Assembly (NCBI GenBank): GCA_001600635.1
Contig: BCKL01000016.1
Coordinates: 610,449-674,448 of the forward strand
Reading direction: 5' to 3'
DNA from: Leucosporidium creatinivorum
Taxonomy: Eukaryota > Basidiomycota > Microbotryomycetes > Leucosporidiales > Leucosporidiaceae
DNA: 64,000 bases
Part shown: positions 52,693 through 64,000 of the stretch, piece after piece
How the letters are laid out: each line of letters begins with the position of its first letter
Numbering within the stretch: the stretch's first letter is position 1
Notes under the pieces: model-generated
The model's input: only the letters and a program-made list of their open reading frames with translations
What the model was told of the DNA's origin: nothing
Databases searched by the model: none
Program-made: the position numbers and the translations under genes

Positions 52693-55600
52693 TCACGCGG
52701 CAGCTGCAATTGCGCGCTGCCCGACAGAGGCGAGAAGGTTGGCGACTTCGGGGGTCGCCTGAACGAATCTGTAGCGAGGCAAGAAGATGAGAGTCAGCTT
52801 CGAGCGTTCGATGAAGATTATCGGATGAGAAGGGCTCACTTCTGCGACTGCAAGTTGAACCGCTCATCGAGCAGCTGGTCGAAGGTGTAGAGGATTCCCC
52901 AGGCGTGGGGCCTCTGCGCGAGGACACGCTCCAGAAGGGAACGGACCTTTTAATAGAGAAAAGAGTCAGCGAGATGCTCAAGCACAGCGAAACGAGTGAG
53001 CTTACGATAGTCTCCTTGAGCTCGTCGTTGTTGGACTCCGAGAAGGCCGAGGTAAGGAGCTCGCTGAACCAGGCGCTGTATGGTGAAATGTAGATCAGTA
53101 TCGGCGAGATGTCGGAAGCAGAAGCGAGACGTACGTGTGCGCGTTGGGGTAGCGAAGCTGGTTGCAGGCCGCCGAGACGAGGTAGTAGCGAGCTGTAGGA
53201 AATGAGATCGTCAGTCAGGTCCTCGAGTCGAAGGAGAAGAGGGCTCGACCCACCCTCAGCATCCATCTCGGTGAAGAGCTCGAGCAGGAGCAGCGCCGAA
53301 GCCGACTTGGGGTCGAACTTGACGGTGCCCGTCGACGCCTTGGACTGGTTGATGGCCACGACTCCGAGGTACATCACGAGAGAGTTGATAAGAGGGATGT
53401 TGTACTTGGGGTCGGTGGGAAGAGCCGTCGCCTCGTTGTGGGCCACAGTCAAGCGCTCCCTGATGGTGGCGGGGAGGTTGGCAGGCGTCTTGGTCTGGAG
53501 GTACTTGTCGAGGGGCGCGCGAAGCTCGGCGGTGGTCAAGGCCGCGGTGTAGTCGGTGAGGACCTGAGGCGACTTTTGGATCTCGGGGAGGAGCTCAATC
53601 TTGAGTCCCGGCTGGAGAGGGTCGGGGAGGCGATGCGACGAGGTGACGGGGAAAGCGCTGAGGATGAGGTTGTGCAGCTGGATGCACTGAGGAGGGATGA
53701 CGTCGCAGAGGGCGAAGAAGGCCTGCGAGAGGAAGTCGGGGAAGTCGTGGAGGAGGACGAGGATGATGCGCTGAGTGCCGAGGTAAAGGGCCCTCGTGGT
53801 GTCTCCGAGCTCGCCACGGCGGAGGAAGGGCGCCAGGAAGCGGAGGAGAGAGATGAGTTGGCGGTGGAACGACGACCAGCCCTGTGTGCGAGACGGTCAA
53901 CGAGTCAGCTGGGCGCTCGGCGATGTCGATTCGACGTGAAAGCTCACCTCCTTGTCCTTCATCATCAACAGCTTGGGCATAAAGAGGCGATGCGAGATGA
54001 GGCCGACCCAAGAGAAGGTGAATCCGGGGAAGAAGAGCGGCTGGAGCGTGTTGAGCGAGTGGCTATAAAGGCGAGAGAATTAGCTTCGCGCCGAGGTAAA
54101 AGTCGCCGACGCGCAAACTCACCTCAAAGCGACCAGGATCTGGTAGTAGGCCGATCCGAGATGAGACTCGATAGCGTGGAGGTTGCTCAGGAGACTCGAG
54201 AAGAAGCGGAAGAAGGGCTTCTGCTGGAAGTGGGGGCCGAGCTCCTCGTGCGAGTTGGCGAGGACGAGGACGACGATGGAGAGGACCTTGGTCATGTAGT
54301 GGACCTTGGCCTTGTCGTTGTTGGCGCCGGTGGGGTCGGCGTGGTACTTGATCATGAAGACGATAAGCTTGGCGAAGGCGTCGACGGGCTGGAAGATGCC
54401 GGTCGCGGGGGAACCTCCGGCAGCCTTGTGCTTGATGTAGCTGTCGACGCTGACCTCGGCACAGACGCGGAAGAAGAGCGACGAGATCTCCTCGCCCTTG
54501 AGGATGCCCTGGTTCTGGAGTTGAACGACGAAGTCGACGAACGACTTCTCGACCGAGAAGGATTGCTGGTAGAGGCGAACCCACTCGGCGAAGCAGAAGG
54601 TGAGCTGCTGGCGCACGTCGGCGTCGTCGCTCTTGCCTCCTGGCGATGCGGGGCGAGCGGGCTCGACAGCACCGCGGATCTCCTGGAGCAATTGCTTCGA
54701 GCTGTGGGAAGGGAAAGTAGCGTCAGCGAGGTGAGCACGGCAGGGTTCGCCGAGCGACAACGTACGCATCGGTACCCTTGCCAAGACGAGCGGCCTGAGC
54801 GAGGGACTCGAGGGTGTTGACGAGCTGGTCGCGCGAAGCGACGGGAGGAACCTCGAGGAGGCACTCGCCGACGAAACGAGCGGCAAAGTCGACGACGGAC
54901 GGGCGGTATTCCCTAACAACAAACTTGGCGAGCTGGACGTCGAGCTCGGCGGCATTGATGAGGCGAGCCTGGACGAGGGCGGTCGTGACGGGGACGTTGA
55001 ACTTGCGCTCATCCTCGGCGTAGACGAGCCAGGCGGTGACCTCCTTGGCGACCTTGATCGAGATGCTGCAGAGGCGCTCCAGGAGGAAGACGTACACCTC
55101 GCGGGCGAGGGCAGTCTCGCTCCTGTAGAGGAGCTGGACAATCTTCTGCGAGCATCCGAGGGCCGTCTCGTCGCGAGCGACGGTCCCAGCGGCGACGAGG
55201 GGGACCTGCTGGAGGATTTGGCGAATCTCGTTCTCGGGTGCGAGACGAGCGAGGGCGGTGGCCGACTCGGTGCCGAGGTACTTCTCAAGCTCGGTGATGA
55301 GGCCCTGCGAGAGAAGTCAGGGTCAGTAACGGCTGGCGAGGAGGCGGCGACTTGAAGCTCACAGCGAACTTCTCCATCGCTTGAGGACCAGTAAGAGGAG
55401 CAGGGGCGGGGGCGACAGCATCGGTGACCTGAGGAGTCTGGGCAGCTGCGAGAGCGGGCGAGTCGGCGTAGGCGGCTCCGTTGCGTTGCTCTAGAAGGCG
55501 GATGAAAAGGTCAGCAGGCGTTCGAGGGGACGTAACGAGACATCAGCTCACCGGCCTGGATCTGCAGAGTGCGAACGCGCGAGAAGTCCTCGTAGACCTG

Positions 55601-58600
55601 GAGCTGCTGCGACTGAAGGCCGCCGAGCTTAAGGCGAAGAGGATCGGGGAGCATGCCCGAGTAGTGCGAGGCAGCCATGGCGGCGGTATCCCAGAAGGCC
55701 TCACGCGAGCGCTGTGAAACGAAGAGATCGTCAGCGAGGTGCAGAAAGCAAGAGGCGAGCGGAAAGACGAACCTCGCGGTGAGTCCTCCTAGCGAGGTAA
55801 GCGGGAGCGAGTCCATCGTCGACCTCGAGAACAGCCTTCTCCATAGCGACCTTTTCGACGACACCGCAGGCGAGCTCGAGGTTATCGGCAGCGACGAGGA
55901 GGATGGCCTGCTCGGGGATGTTCTGCTCGGTGAAGCCGTTTTGGAGGAGGAGGTTGCGGATGTGGGTGACCATGCTGATGCGGAGGGGCTCCTTGCAGGT
56001 GACGAGGGCGAGCGATCCGGCGAGGTTCTGCACCATGAGGTGCGCGGCTGTTCCCATCTTCTCCTCGTCTCCCTCCATGGCAAAGTCCTTCATCGTCAAC
56101 TCGCGAGTCGAGATTCCGGCGATGGTGACGGACCGCTCGACGACGGGGGCGATGATTTCGCGAACGGCGCGGTCGATGGCGACGAAGACGAGACGCTTGA
56201 GGGCGTTGTTGCTGGCGAAGAGAGGGAGCTGAGGGCTGAAGGTGATCAGGTTGGGAAGGGTCTGGAGCGCCGCCGAGATGGTGTCTGGGGAAGAGAGAGG
56301 TCAGTATGGCAGTCTCGGAGAATGAATAGGCATTGGGGCTCACCCTGCAGCGAGAGCGAGTAGCCGGCCTGGTTGGCGCCGAGCATGAGGGCGGGAGCGT
56401 GAGGACGGCTCTGGTCGCCGCCGGGCAGCGCGTGGACTCCTGGAGGAGCGAATCCGCGCGACAGGGTCTGCTCGTCCGTCTCCTGCGGCATGAGGCTCGC
56501 CAACGGCAGCTCGACGGCAGGCGCCTCCTTGGGTCGGTTGCGAAGAATGTCGGTGGGCTCGACGTCCTTGAGGTCGACGTTCAGACTCTTGCAGAGCACC
56601 TCGATCTCAAACTTGAGGTTGAGCTTGAGCTCAGCGAATTGGTACAGCTCGACGAGGAGGCGGAGGATGGCCATGAGCCAGGGGTTGGGCGGCTTGAAGA
56701 CTCGCGACTTGGAGCACTGCTCGAGGACCTTGCAGACGAAGGGGATGGCGACGATGAGGCGGTTGCTGTCGTAGCCCTGGATGAGGAGATCCTTGAAGGC
56801 GATGTTCTGCTGCTTGATGGGCTTGTTTTTGGCGAGCGTGAGGCCTCCGAGCCACGAACCGAGGTTCTTGAGGAGGGTGCGCTCGGTGCTCGACTGGACC
56901 GTCTTCTCCGAGTTGAGAAGCGTGGCGAGCTTGACGAACGTCTCGTACAGCACGCGCTTGACGAGTTGGGGCATCGACAGCGCGTCGAGGAACTTCTGGT
57001 AGAGGCCGTGGTTGTTGGGCTCGATGCTCACACGCTGGGCGACGAGGTAGTGGGCGAACCATGCGAAGTGGATGGGGTCGATCCTGTCCGACATCTCCGA
57101 GACCTTGGCGTCAAAGTTGTTGGGCGCGAGGTTGTTGACGATGAAGAGGATCTTGTCCGAGGTATCCTCGTCGGGCGCCTCTGGATCTCCCTCGCCGCTC
57201 CGGTCGACGCTGATGGCCGTGAAGACGGGCCGCTCGGGCTCCTCCTGGTGGAGCTGCAGATCGTGTGCTCCTGCGAGCTCCGCTCCTCCCGCGGGGATCT
57301 CCAGCCCGCCGCTCTCTCCTCCAGCTCCGCTCTCGCGTTGCTGCAGCGCCGTACGCGCGGCGTTGGCGACTTCGGGGTGGTGTTGCTGTACATGGGTGAT
57401 GGAGAGGATGGAGTGGGCGAGTTGAGGCCACTCGACGAGGCGCGACTGGAACCGAGCGAGGGCTTGGATGCCGAAGCGGAACCAGCTCGAGTCGGGGGGG
57501 TTGCGGAGGGCGTCGAGGACGTAGCGGACAGCGATACCGAGGGGGATGAAGTCGATAAGCTGGAACTGGATGAGGTCTCCGAAGAGCGAGGCGGTGAGGG
57601 CGAGCTCGTTGGCGGGGTAGGTGTTGAAAAAGCGGTGCTCGTCGAAGAGGCCGTGGAGGAAGCAGGCGAAGAACTGGTGGTCGTGCTGGTTGTCGGCCTC
57701 CTTGGCACGCTGGAGCGCGCTGACGACGTTGTCGACCGAGATCTCCTGGTCGTACATGCGTTTGTACAGCGCATCGCACTCGCCCTCGATCTCCGGCGAG
57801 AAGGTGACGACGGCCATGCCAGGCTCATTGTCGGCGTTGCCGGGCGCAAAGTTCATCAACCTTGGGTAGAGCTGAAGGCATTGCGTCCGAACCTCCTTGA
57901 AGAGCTCGACGTCGTTGCCGGTGAAGAGCTCGTGGCTGCGAGAGGGAGAGGGGAGGGGTCAGCGAGGTCCTCGGCATCGAGGCGAGACAGACAGCTCACT
58001 TGAGACGAAGAGCGCGCATGAACATGGCGACCGTAGTAGCGCTGAGCGACAAGGTCGTCGGCTCTGGCGCGGGATCCAGCTCCTGCCTCTGGAGGTCATG
58101 GCGAACCTTGTGACCGACGAACTCGAGGGTCGCGCGAACGAAGACACCGCCGTGCGTGGCGATCGAGTTGGAAAGCCATTTGTCGAGATTGAGGTACTCG
58201 CGACGGCTGGCGAGGGCGGCGAGGTCGAGCGAGAGGGAGAAGGGGCGAAGGTCGAGCACGACGTCGAGGATCTTGAGGTCTTGGGCGACGTCGAGGATAC
58301 GCGAGACGTTGACCTCGCTTTCGGCGTAGAAGTCGCGAAGGGCGGCCGTGAGGAACATCCGGTCGAGTTGGTAGATGCGGAGGAAGACGAGCTGGTGGGA
58401 GGGGTGGCCGGTGAGGAAGGTCGAGAGGAGGCGAGCGGTAAGCTCGGCATGGAGGGAGTTCCACGGCTTCTGTAAGCGATGAAGAGGCGGGAGATGGAAG
58501 AGTATCAGCGGATGAGATCCTCGACGCTCGGCACGTCACCTCCGAATCAACGCACCTCGATCTGCACCAACGCGACCAACACCAACTCGGGGTTGCTCTT

Positions 58601-60457
58601 GCATCCCCGATCCAGCAACTCGTGCACCCTCGAAGACAGCTCCGGTCCTGCGCCGTTCTGCGCCTCGCTCAACCTAATCAACGTCGCCGTCAACTCGCGA
58701 CAGTTCCATGGCGACTGCTGCACGCTCTGCGCCAACGCCTTAATGGTAGGCGAAGACGAGGCGGCATCCTCGAGGGAGACGACCTTGTGGACGGAGGGGA
58801 GAGAAGGAAGGCTGAACGACTCGGAGGGGAGGAAGAGGAGCCGCTCGAGGAGGCCGAATTGCTGGTGCGAGTTGGCCCAGGGGGACCAAAGGCCGCTGAT
58901 GGCGGAGGAACCCCCGGGGGAGGAGACGAGGGTGTACTGAGAGGGAGGAGTAGGGTTGGAAGGGTCGGTAGGGGAGGGGGAGAGGTTGAGGAAGGCGGCG
59001 AAGAGGCGAAGTCCCCAAGTCTCGGGGAGGGCGCGCGAGGGGTTGTCGAACGCCCGAGTGACATCCGCCCAACGCAACGCCGGCTGCAGCTCATGCACAC
59101 CGCGCACCCAGCTGGCGAGATCAATCCCACTGCCCACCTCGGCGTCCTTCATCGCCTGGTCAATCAACTCGAACAGCATGGCCGCGACGCGCATCTCTGC
59201 TCCTCCTCCACTGACGGAATCGCCTTCCGATTGTTGTCCGAGGTTGCCAAAGCGCGCTAGGACAGCGCGAACGAGGTCGGGCGAGCACAAAGCTGGTGCT
59301 GGCGAAAGACGCGAGAGGATGGCGATCGGCGAGGGCGACGTCGACGCGGCGAACGACATGTCGTTGAGGGCGTGGGTGAGGGCTTGCGATCCTACTTCTG
59401 GTCCTAGGCGACCGCGTACCGCTGCGAGCACAATGGCGCGTCGCTCCTCGTCCGAGAACACCTGCTCGCCTTCGCCTTCCTTTTCGCCCATGGTAAGGTC
59501 GGAGAGGAGGATGGAGAAGAGGCGGGAGATGGGGAGGGGGGACAGCTCGGCGAGGTCGGCTTGGGAAGCTGCTGGCGCACCGAGTTGGTCGAGTGCTTTC
59601 GGTAAGATTTGACGGATGACGCCGGCGGCATCGAGGCCCAAGGCGCGCTTGAGGCCCGTAGCGGCGGGGGTGGAAGGTGTAGAGGAGTAGAGGAGGGTGA
59701 GGAAAGGTGCAGTGAAGACGAGACGCTCGAGGGGGGAGAGCTCGGCGAGGGAAGGGTGCGCGAGGAGCGTCGTGAGGGAGAAGCTTCGAAGCACCGAATC
59801 GGCGCCTCCTGCTCCCTCGGCTCCCTCAATCACGGCCTCCCTGAACCGCTCTGCCAATCCTGGATCCCGAGCCATGCGCTGCACCTCGGAGGCGAGCAGG
59901 CGGAGCACGAGAGCCGGTTGCGGCGAAGGCTGATTTGGCGTCGGCGCGGGCGGGGGAGAGGTGGGATTGGGAGCGAGAAGGGAGGAAGCGGCGAGGATGA
60001 GGCGACGAATAAGGTGTTGTTGAGGTGCTGGGCCATGAAGGTCGATGAGCTGTAGGAGGGTAGCCGAGCACAGGATCGAAAGCAACGCGACGAGCTGGTC
60101 AGTGAAAGATTCCCTAGGCGTCGATGGGCAGGCGGCGAGAGAGCTTACGGAACGAATCTCATCGCGGTTCTTGACAAAGTTGTCCTCGCTCAAGGTGCTC
60201 AATAAGAATACAATTTGAGCCTGCGCGTTGGAGAAGGAGCGGTCAGCCGAGGAAGCGAGCGACGAGGCGGGCGTGACGGGGCAGCTGGGACGTACGCGCA
60301 CAATGGTGAGGAGCGAAGTGTTGGCTTGTCCCGGCTGCTGGGCTGCAGCGGGTGCAAGTTGTTGGCCATTAGGTTGCTGAGCCCCCTGGGTGGTAGCGGC
60401 CCCGTTGGCCCAGAGGCCCGGGGGAGGGCCGACTGAAGGATGCAGGGCTGCTGGTGG
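52693..60457 (-). CDS. NOT1: CCR4-NOT complex scaffold subunit Not1 (5' end unresolved)
   Basis: Scaffold of the CCR4-NOT deadenylase. Sixteen exons are placed: 60296-60457, 60149-60220, 58556-60049, 58000-58469, 56344-57935, 55773-56284, 55552-55711, 55363-55490, 54766-55304, 54123-54701, 53948-54062, 53254-53881, 53135-53192, 53006-53075, 52840-52946, 52693-52768; from 60220 on, 2199 residues in one consistent frame. Early: AQIVFLLSTLSEDNFVKNRD. MIF4G/CAF1-binding region: FSPEIEGECDALYKRMYDQE and HQFFACFLHGLFDEHRFFNT. CAF40-binding and HEAT regions follow. C-terminal NOT1 superfamily domain: FTFSWVGLISHRLFMPKLLM and LLERVLAQRPHAWGILYTFD. The first exon is low complexity (QQPNGQQLAPAAAQQPGQ), has no ATG, and is preceded in frame by TGA at 60458-60460, so the true start lies further upstream behind an unresolved splice. 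Confidence 0.93.
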
Positions 60458-61273
60458 TCAACCTCCGTTGGACGCTGGAGGCGGGCGAAGTGTCTGGGGC
60501 TGTAGGAGGGTATGTACGATCGTATCTAAGAGCTGGTATCCGAGTGCTGAAGAACACGAGGGGAGGGGAGAAGTTCAGGCGCGACCACAGAGCATCGCCA
60601 ACCCACTCGACGCGGGAGAGAGTGAAGGGCGGCTGGAGCTTGTAGGGGACGCTGAGCTGCTCGACTGTCGAAGACGGCGGGTTGTGTGACGAGCTACAGA
60701 AAGTGTACGCCGGGGAGGAGGGCGCGGCGAGATGGAGGGAGAGGGGAGGAGGAGGAGGGACTTAGCGAGAGAGGCAGCTAGCTCGACTTCGAGTCGAAAG
60801 CGGGCAAGTCCAATTCTTCGGGCTTGGAGATCCCGCTTTTCGGGCTGCGGTTCGGCTTGCTTTTGCAGTCCACTACAGAGATCTCTCCTCGCTCTTCATA
60901 TCACTAGACTCAGTCGACTGGTGATTGCAGACCGAGCAACTTGAAGCGGGCACATACGAAAGCACTGATGAACGACGACCGAGACTTGGAGAAGGGGGAG
61001 AGGAGTAGACTGGGAAGCAAGCAAGCGATAAACGCGCATAAGGCTAGCACACACGCCGGCTTAGATAAGCGCTAACTGGTGAGGGGAAGATGAAACATGC
61101 GAAACGAGGGCGAGCGCCGAACAAAAGGGGAGGTTGCGAAGGCGAGAAACGAATAATAGGGAGAGGATGGGGAACGACGATGCGAGGTGGGTGCGCTGTA
61201 GTGTGGTCAGGAATGTCAGCCAACTATCATCTCACTCGACCGAGACCGAGACTCACTTGCGGAACCAGGAAGC
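60458..61273. other. 5' region of NOT1 and 3' flank of the PUF gene
   Basis: About 816 bases with the missing first exon(s) and promoter of NOT1. The candidate ATG at 60593-60595 (minus) is in the NOT1 frame but meets TGA after six codons unless a 39-nt segment is spliced out, and the TGA at 60458-60460 still follows. The rest is featureless to me. Confidence 0.4.
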
Positions 61274-64000
61274 TCAAGGACGAGGCCTCTCGCAGAGGGA
61301 GACGACTTTGTGACCGTGCGGTGTCTGCTTGAGGATGCTCTGTGGTACAGTTACCTCGTCAGTAAAGCTCAAAGATATATCTATCGCTGAGACCTTACAG
61401 CATGCTTGTTGATGGCCTTGACGAGCATGTTCTTGTCGCCGTACGAAGTGACCGAGGCAGTGAGGAGGATGCTGAGCAGCTGCGATCCATTGGCGTGGGA
61501 AGCGACGTCGACGAAGATGGGGACACGTCCACTGTCAAACCCTCTTTCAGCGATCAACTCCATTTGTCCGCTCGAGCAGCAGCCAACTCACGGCTCGGCG
61601 GGAACCTTGACGATCGCCTCAATAAACTCGCTCACTCCGCCGCTGGCGACCCTGCCGCTCCTCAACGACTTCTCGAGCACCTTGGCGCCGAAGCCGTCGA
61701 GCGCGATGATGGGACCGAGTTCGAGGATGCGGGCGCGGAAGGGAAGGGCGTTGCGCTCCATGAGGCTGTCGAGCGCCGAGAGGATGAGCTTGACTCGCTC
61801 GCGACTTGAAGACGTCGAGACTTACTGCGAGAGGACGCTGTGGAGTGGATCAGAGTTGTTAGTCTCGCTTCTTGCCTCAAGAGACTCGTGGCAACTCACA
61901 ACGATCCACAAGACGAAGTAGCGACCATCTCCAGTCCCTCGTAGATCTCCTCCGCAATATTGGACGAATGCGCCTCGCTCCAATCCTCGCAGATACGCTG
62001 GATGACCAAGCTCCCTCCTTCATCCTTGGCGACCTCGACCCAAAGCCCTTTGCCCGTCAAGGCGAGTTGCTCGTAGAAGCGAGGAGGGTTCGGCGTCGTA
62101 AGGAGGCGGTTCCAGACGTGCAGGCAGTTCTTCTGGGTGAGGGACTTGGGGTGGGGGATGAGCCTGTAAGATATGAGGGTTAGTAAGATATGAGGGTTAG
62201 CAAAGCAGAGGATGGGGAGGGAGTAGCGACTCACTCCTCGATGACATGGTTCTTGGTCGTTTGGTCGCCACAGTCGAGCAGCTTCTGAGTAACATGGCAG
62301 CCTGTCGAGTGGTGAGGAGTCAGCGGGGGTCTAGTCTTCTTCAAGGCTAGCACTCACCGAAGGGATCGAGCGAGAGAGTGAGGAAGTGGCCGACGAGAGC
62401 GCGAGTGTAGGCCTGAGCGAGCTCGGGACCGCCATTCTCGAGGCAGCGCGAGACGAGGAAGTTGCCTGTCGTAATCCGCGTAGTAAGTGACTACTCTCAT
62501 CCCCACTCGCCAGCCACAGCTCACCAAACTTGCTCACACAGAGCGCATGAAGATGATTGCCCACGGCGCTGAAGATGGCGTTCCTCCTCGCGTCGGTGGT
62601 GGTGCTCCTCATGCGCTGCTGGAGGAAGAGGGAGCACTGCTGATCGTTTTGAGTGACCACGCGGAGAACGAAGGCCTGTGAGAAGAGCGACGAGGTCAGC
62701 TATGCGATCGCCGAGCTCGACGCCAGGGCGGCTCACCTGGTCGTCGATGTCGGTGTCGTGCTCGAGGAGGGCGCGGTAGTTGATGGACTCGAGGGGCTGG
62801 AGAGGAAGACTGTTGACGCGAGGGATGCTCTGCTGGGGCTGAAGCACCAAATTTCCTCGTCAGCCCTCTCCCTCCGCCGAGCCGAGACGTTCGACTCACC
62901 GAACCCTGCTGCTTGGCCATCCACTGCGCCTGCGCCATCAAAGGAGCAATCGCCGACATACTAGCACCCCTATCCCTCCTCCTCGTGATCATCTCCACCC
63001 CAACCCTCGAGCGGCGACGAGGCATGAGCTGGGCCAAAGGCGAGTCGAGCTCGACCTCTCCTCTTCCGCCTGCGTAAGGCGAGGTGTAGGGCGTAGCGGG
63101 CGAGTGGTGGTGCTGGCTGTAGGAGAGGGAGTCGGTGGGAGAGTAGCCCGGGTAGGACTGGCTATGAGGGATCATGCCCGAAGCGGCAGAGGAGGACAAG
63201 TTGGTCGAAGGCGAGGGGAAAGGGCTGCAGCTCGGCGGAGTGGGGGTAGGGTCGAAAGGGCGCGCCTGGGCTTGGAGACGAGTGATGTTGGGTTGCTGGT
63301 AGAAGGGGAAGCTGTAGGGAGGCGATCCTGGTCGAGGAGGAGTGTCGCCGCTGCTGTTGGGCGAGCCTTGCGCTTGCGAGCGGATGAGAGAGCGGAGTTG
63401 CAGGATCTCCTCTTCTTTGACGATGCTGTCGCGCTCGAGGGTGGAGACGCGGACGTGGAGGGAGGAAACCATGCCGATGAGCTGTACCATCCTCATCGAG
63501 ACGTCGTGCGAAGGGTCCGAGAGGTTGGCGAAAGCCGCTCTCCACTGCGCTCGCGAGGAGAGGGTCAGCTCTCGGTCTCCCTGTACAGCTACAGCTCACT
63601 CACCTCTGAAGCGTTCCCAGGGTCCATCTTGCTGTGAGTAGCCATCGAGCCCTGCACTCCTCCAGGCGAGGTCCACAAGCCCTGCACTCCGAGCCCTCCC
63701 CTCCCTCCTCCGCTGAACGTCCAAGCGGTCGTCCCGCTGATGCCCTCGCTCAACGGGCGGAGGGGCGAGTCGGGGCTCAAATCGAGGTGCTTGGTAGTAG
63801 CAGTGTAGCGACTAGGAGGCGTGGTAGGCTCCTGCTCATTGATAGCGAGGAAGAAGGGCGTCTTTGAGCGAGCGAGCGAGTCGAGAGGGCCGGGAGAATC
63901 TTGTAGGGCGTTAGAGCCTAGGGTGCGAGGTTGGATCGAAGAAGGGTGGGTAGAGTGACGGAGGAGGGAAGGGGAGGAGAAGACGTCGGCGGAGGAAGGA
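61274..64000 (-). CDS. Pumilio/PUF-repeat RNA-binding protein, 5' end outside window
   Basis: PUF proteins bind 3' UTR elements and often recruit the CCR4-NOT deadenylase, whose scaffold gene lies next door. Exons 63604->64000, 62900-63544, 62737-62838, 62525-62675, 62358-62465, 62235-62301, 61900-62163, 61592-61804, 61399-61531 and 61274-61339. The N-terminal half is Ser/Pro rich with a short coiled coil (MVSSLHVRVSTLERDSIVKE). Repeats are seen in NDQQCSLFLQQRM, NHLHALCVSKFGNFLVSRCL, FLTLSLDPFGCHVTQKLLDC, WVEVAKDEGGSLVIQRICED, LDGFGAKVLEKSL, FVDVASHANGSQLLSILLTA and the closing ILKQTPHGHKVVSL. Two repeats hold the typical five-residue RNA-contact spacing; others are divergent, as in Puf2/Jsn1-type proteins. 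Splicing near 61805-61899 is ambiguous. The protein start lies beyond the window. Confidence 0.88.
62167..62200. repeat. 17-mer tandem duplication in a PUF-gene intron
   Basis: TAAGATATGAGGGTTAG occurs twice, head to tail and perfect, in the intron between exons 61900-62163 and 62235-62301. Confidence 0.9.

Noticed and set aside
56333-58003. A 556-codon open frame on the plus strand opposite NOT1, and a similar 460-codon one at 53438-54820
   Set aside because: Both mirror the conserved NOT1 exons exactly and are Glu/Asp/Val/Gly-rich, the usual shadow of GC-rich codons on the other strand. They show no family motif and run across NOT1 introns.
62167-62200. GAGGGTTAG repeated, resembling telomeric TTAGGG
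   Set aside because: Only two copies, part of a 17-mer duplication within an intron. No array, and gene content continues on both sides.
1-64000. Transposons, virus-like elements, CRISPR arrays, rRNA or tRNA genes
   Set aside because: I looked for reverse-transcriptase, integrase, transposase and capsid-type motifs, long terminal repeats, regular spacer arrays and tRNA-like cloverleaf sequences by eye and found none. A profile search would be needed to exclude small fragments.

Overview
The window is nuclear DNA of a basidiomycete fungus, most likely a Pucciniomycotina yeast of the Microbotryomycetes kind (the exact taxon is inference). The grounds are GC-rich, tightly packed genes with many short introns of about 50-100 nt. 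The introns have GTGAGT/GTACGT-type donors, a CTGAC or CTAAC branch site close to the AG, and C/T-rich tails. The gene set is also typical: a Cas1p-type capsule/glycan O-acetyltransferase, a GH5 steryl-glucosidase, a DUF1996-WSC secreted protein, a Bem46 hydrolase and a Zn2Cys6 factor with a fungal-specific domain. I reconstructed 33 protein-coding loci by joining exons whose phases agree and whose junctions restore recognisable protein families. For almost all loci the summed exon lengths divide by three.

Layout. 1-9 kb: a partial multipass membrane protein, an unknown serine-rich protein, a Bem46-type hydrolase, an RS-rich protein and ALG3. 9-16 kb: an 11-exon Zn2Cys6 regulator, a small PPPY protein, a Dabb-domain protein and a nitronate monooxygenase. 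16-24 kb: a DUF1996-WSC gene with an in-frame TAG, an Ap4A phosphorylase-like gene interrupted by an assembly gap, SmD3 and a small ABM-domain protein followed by a run of 53 G. 24-34 kb: a multipass membrane protein, ERG26, a CHY zinc-finger protein, the GH5 steryl-glucosidase and mitochondrial uL14. 34-43 kb: MET8, an F-box gene that looks frameshifted, an HpcH/HpaI aldolase, TSR2, a YbjQ-like protein and an NmrA-like protein. 43-48 kb: a truncated tandem copy of a GST-like gene, the intact GST-like gene, a small protein whose ATG is split by an intron, a cyclin L-like gene, a CIA30-like gene and an unknown gene. 48-64 kb: CAS1, the large NOT1 scaffold gene and a PUF-repeat protein that runs off the window end.

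The genes do not form a pathway cluster. They are a housekeeping block covering mRNA fate (NOT1, PUF, SmD3, RS protein, cyclin L), sterol and glycolipid metabolism (ERG26, GH5), glycan assembly (ALG3, CAS1), ribosome biogenesis (TSR2, uL14m) and cofactors (MET8). I saw no CRISPR array, rRNA, tRNA or recognisable transposon or virus-like element. The most notable observations concern gene structure: a start codon split by an intron, first coding exons of 4, 6 and 8 nt, a 9-nt exon with no canonical donor inside a zinc cluster, an in-frame stop at a conserved codon, a frameshifted F-box gene, a partial tandem duplication and several tract or minisatellite expansions beside splice sites.
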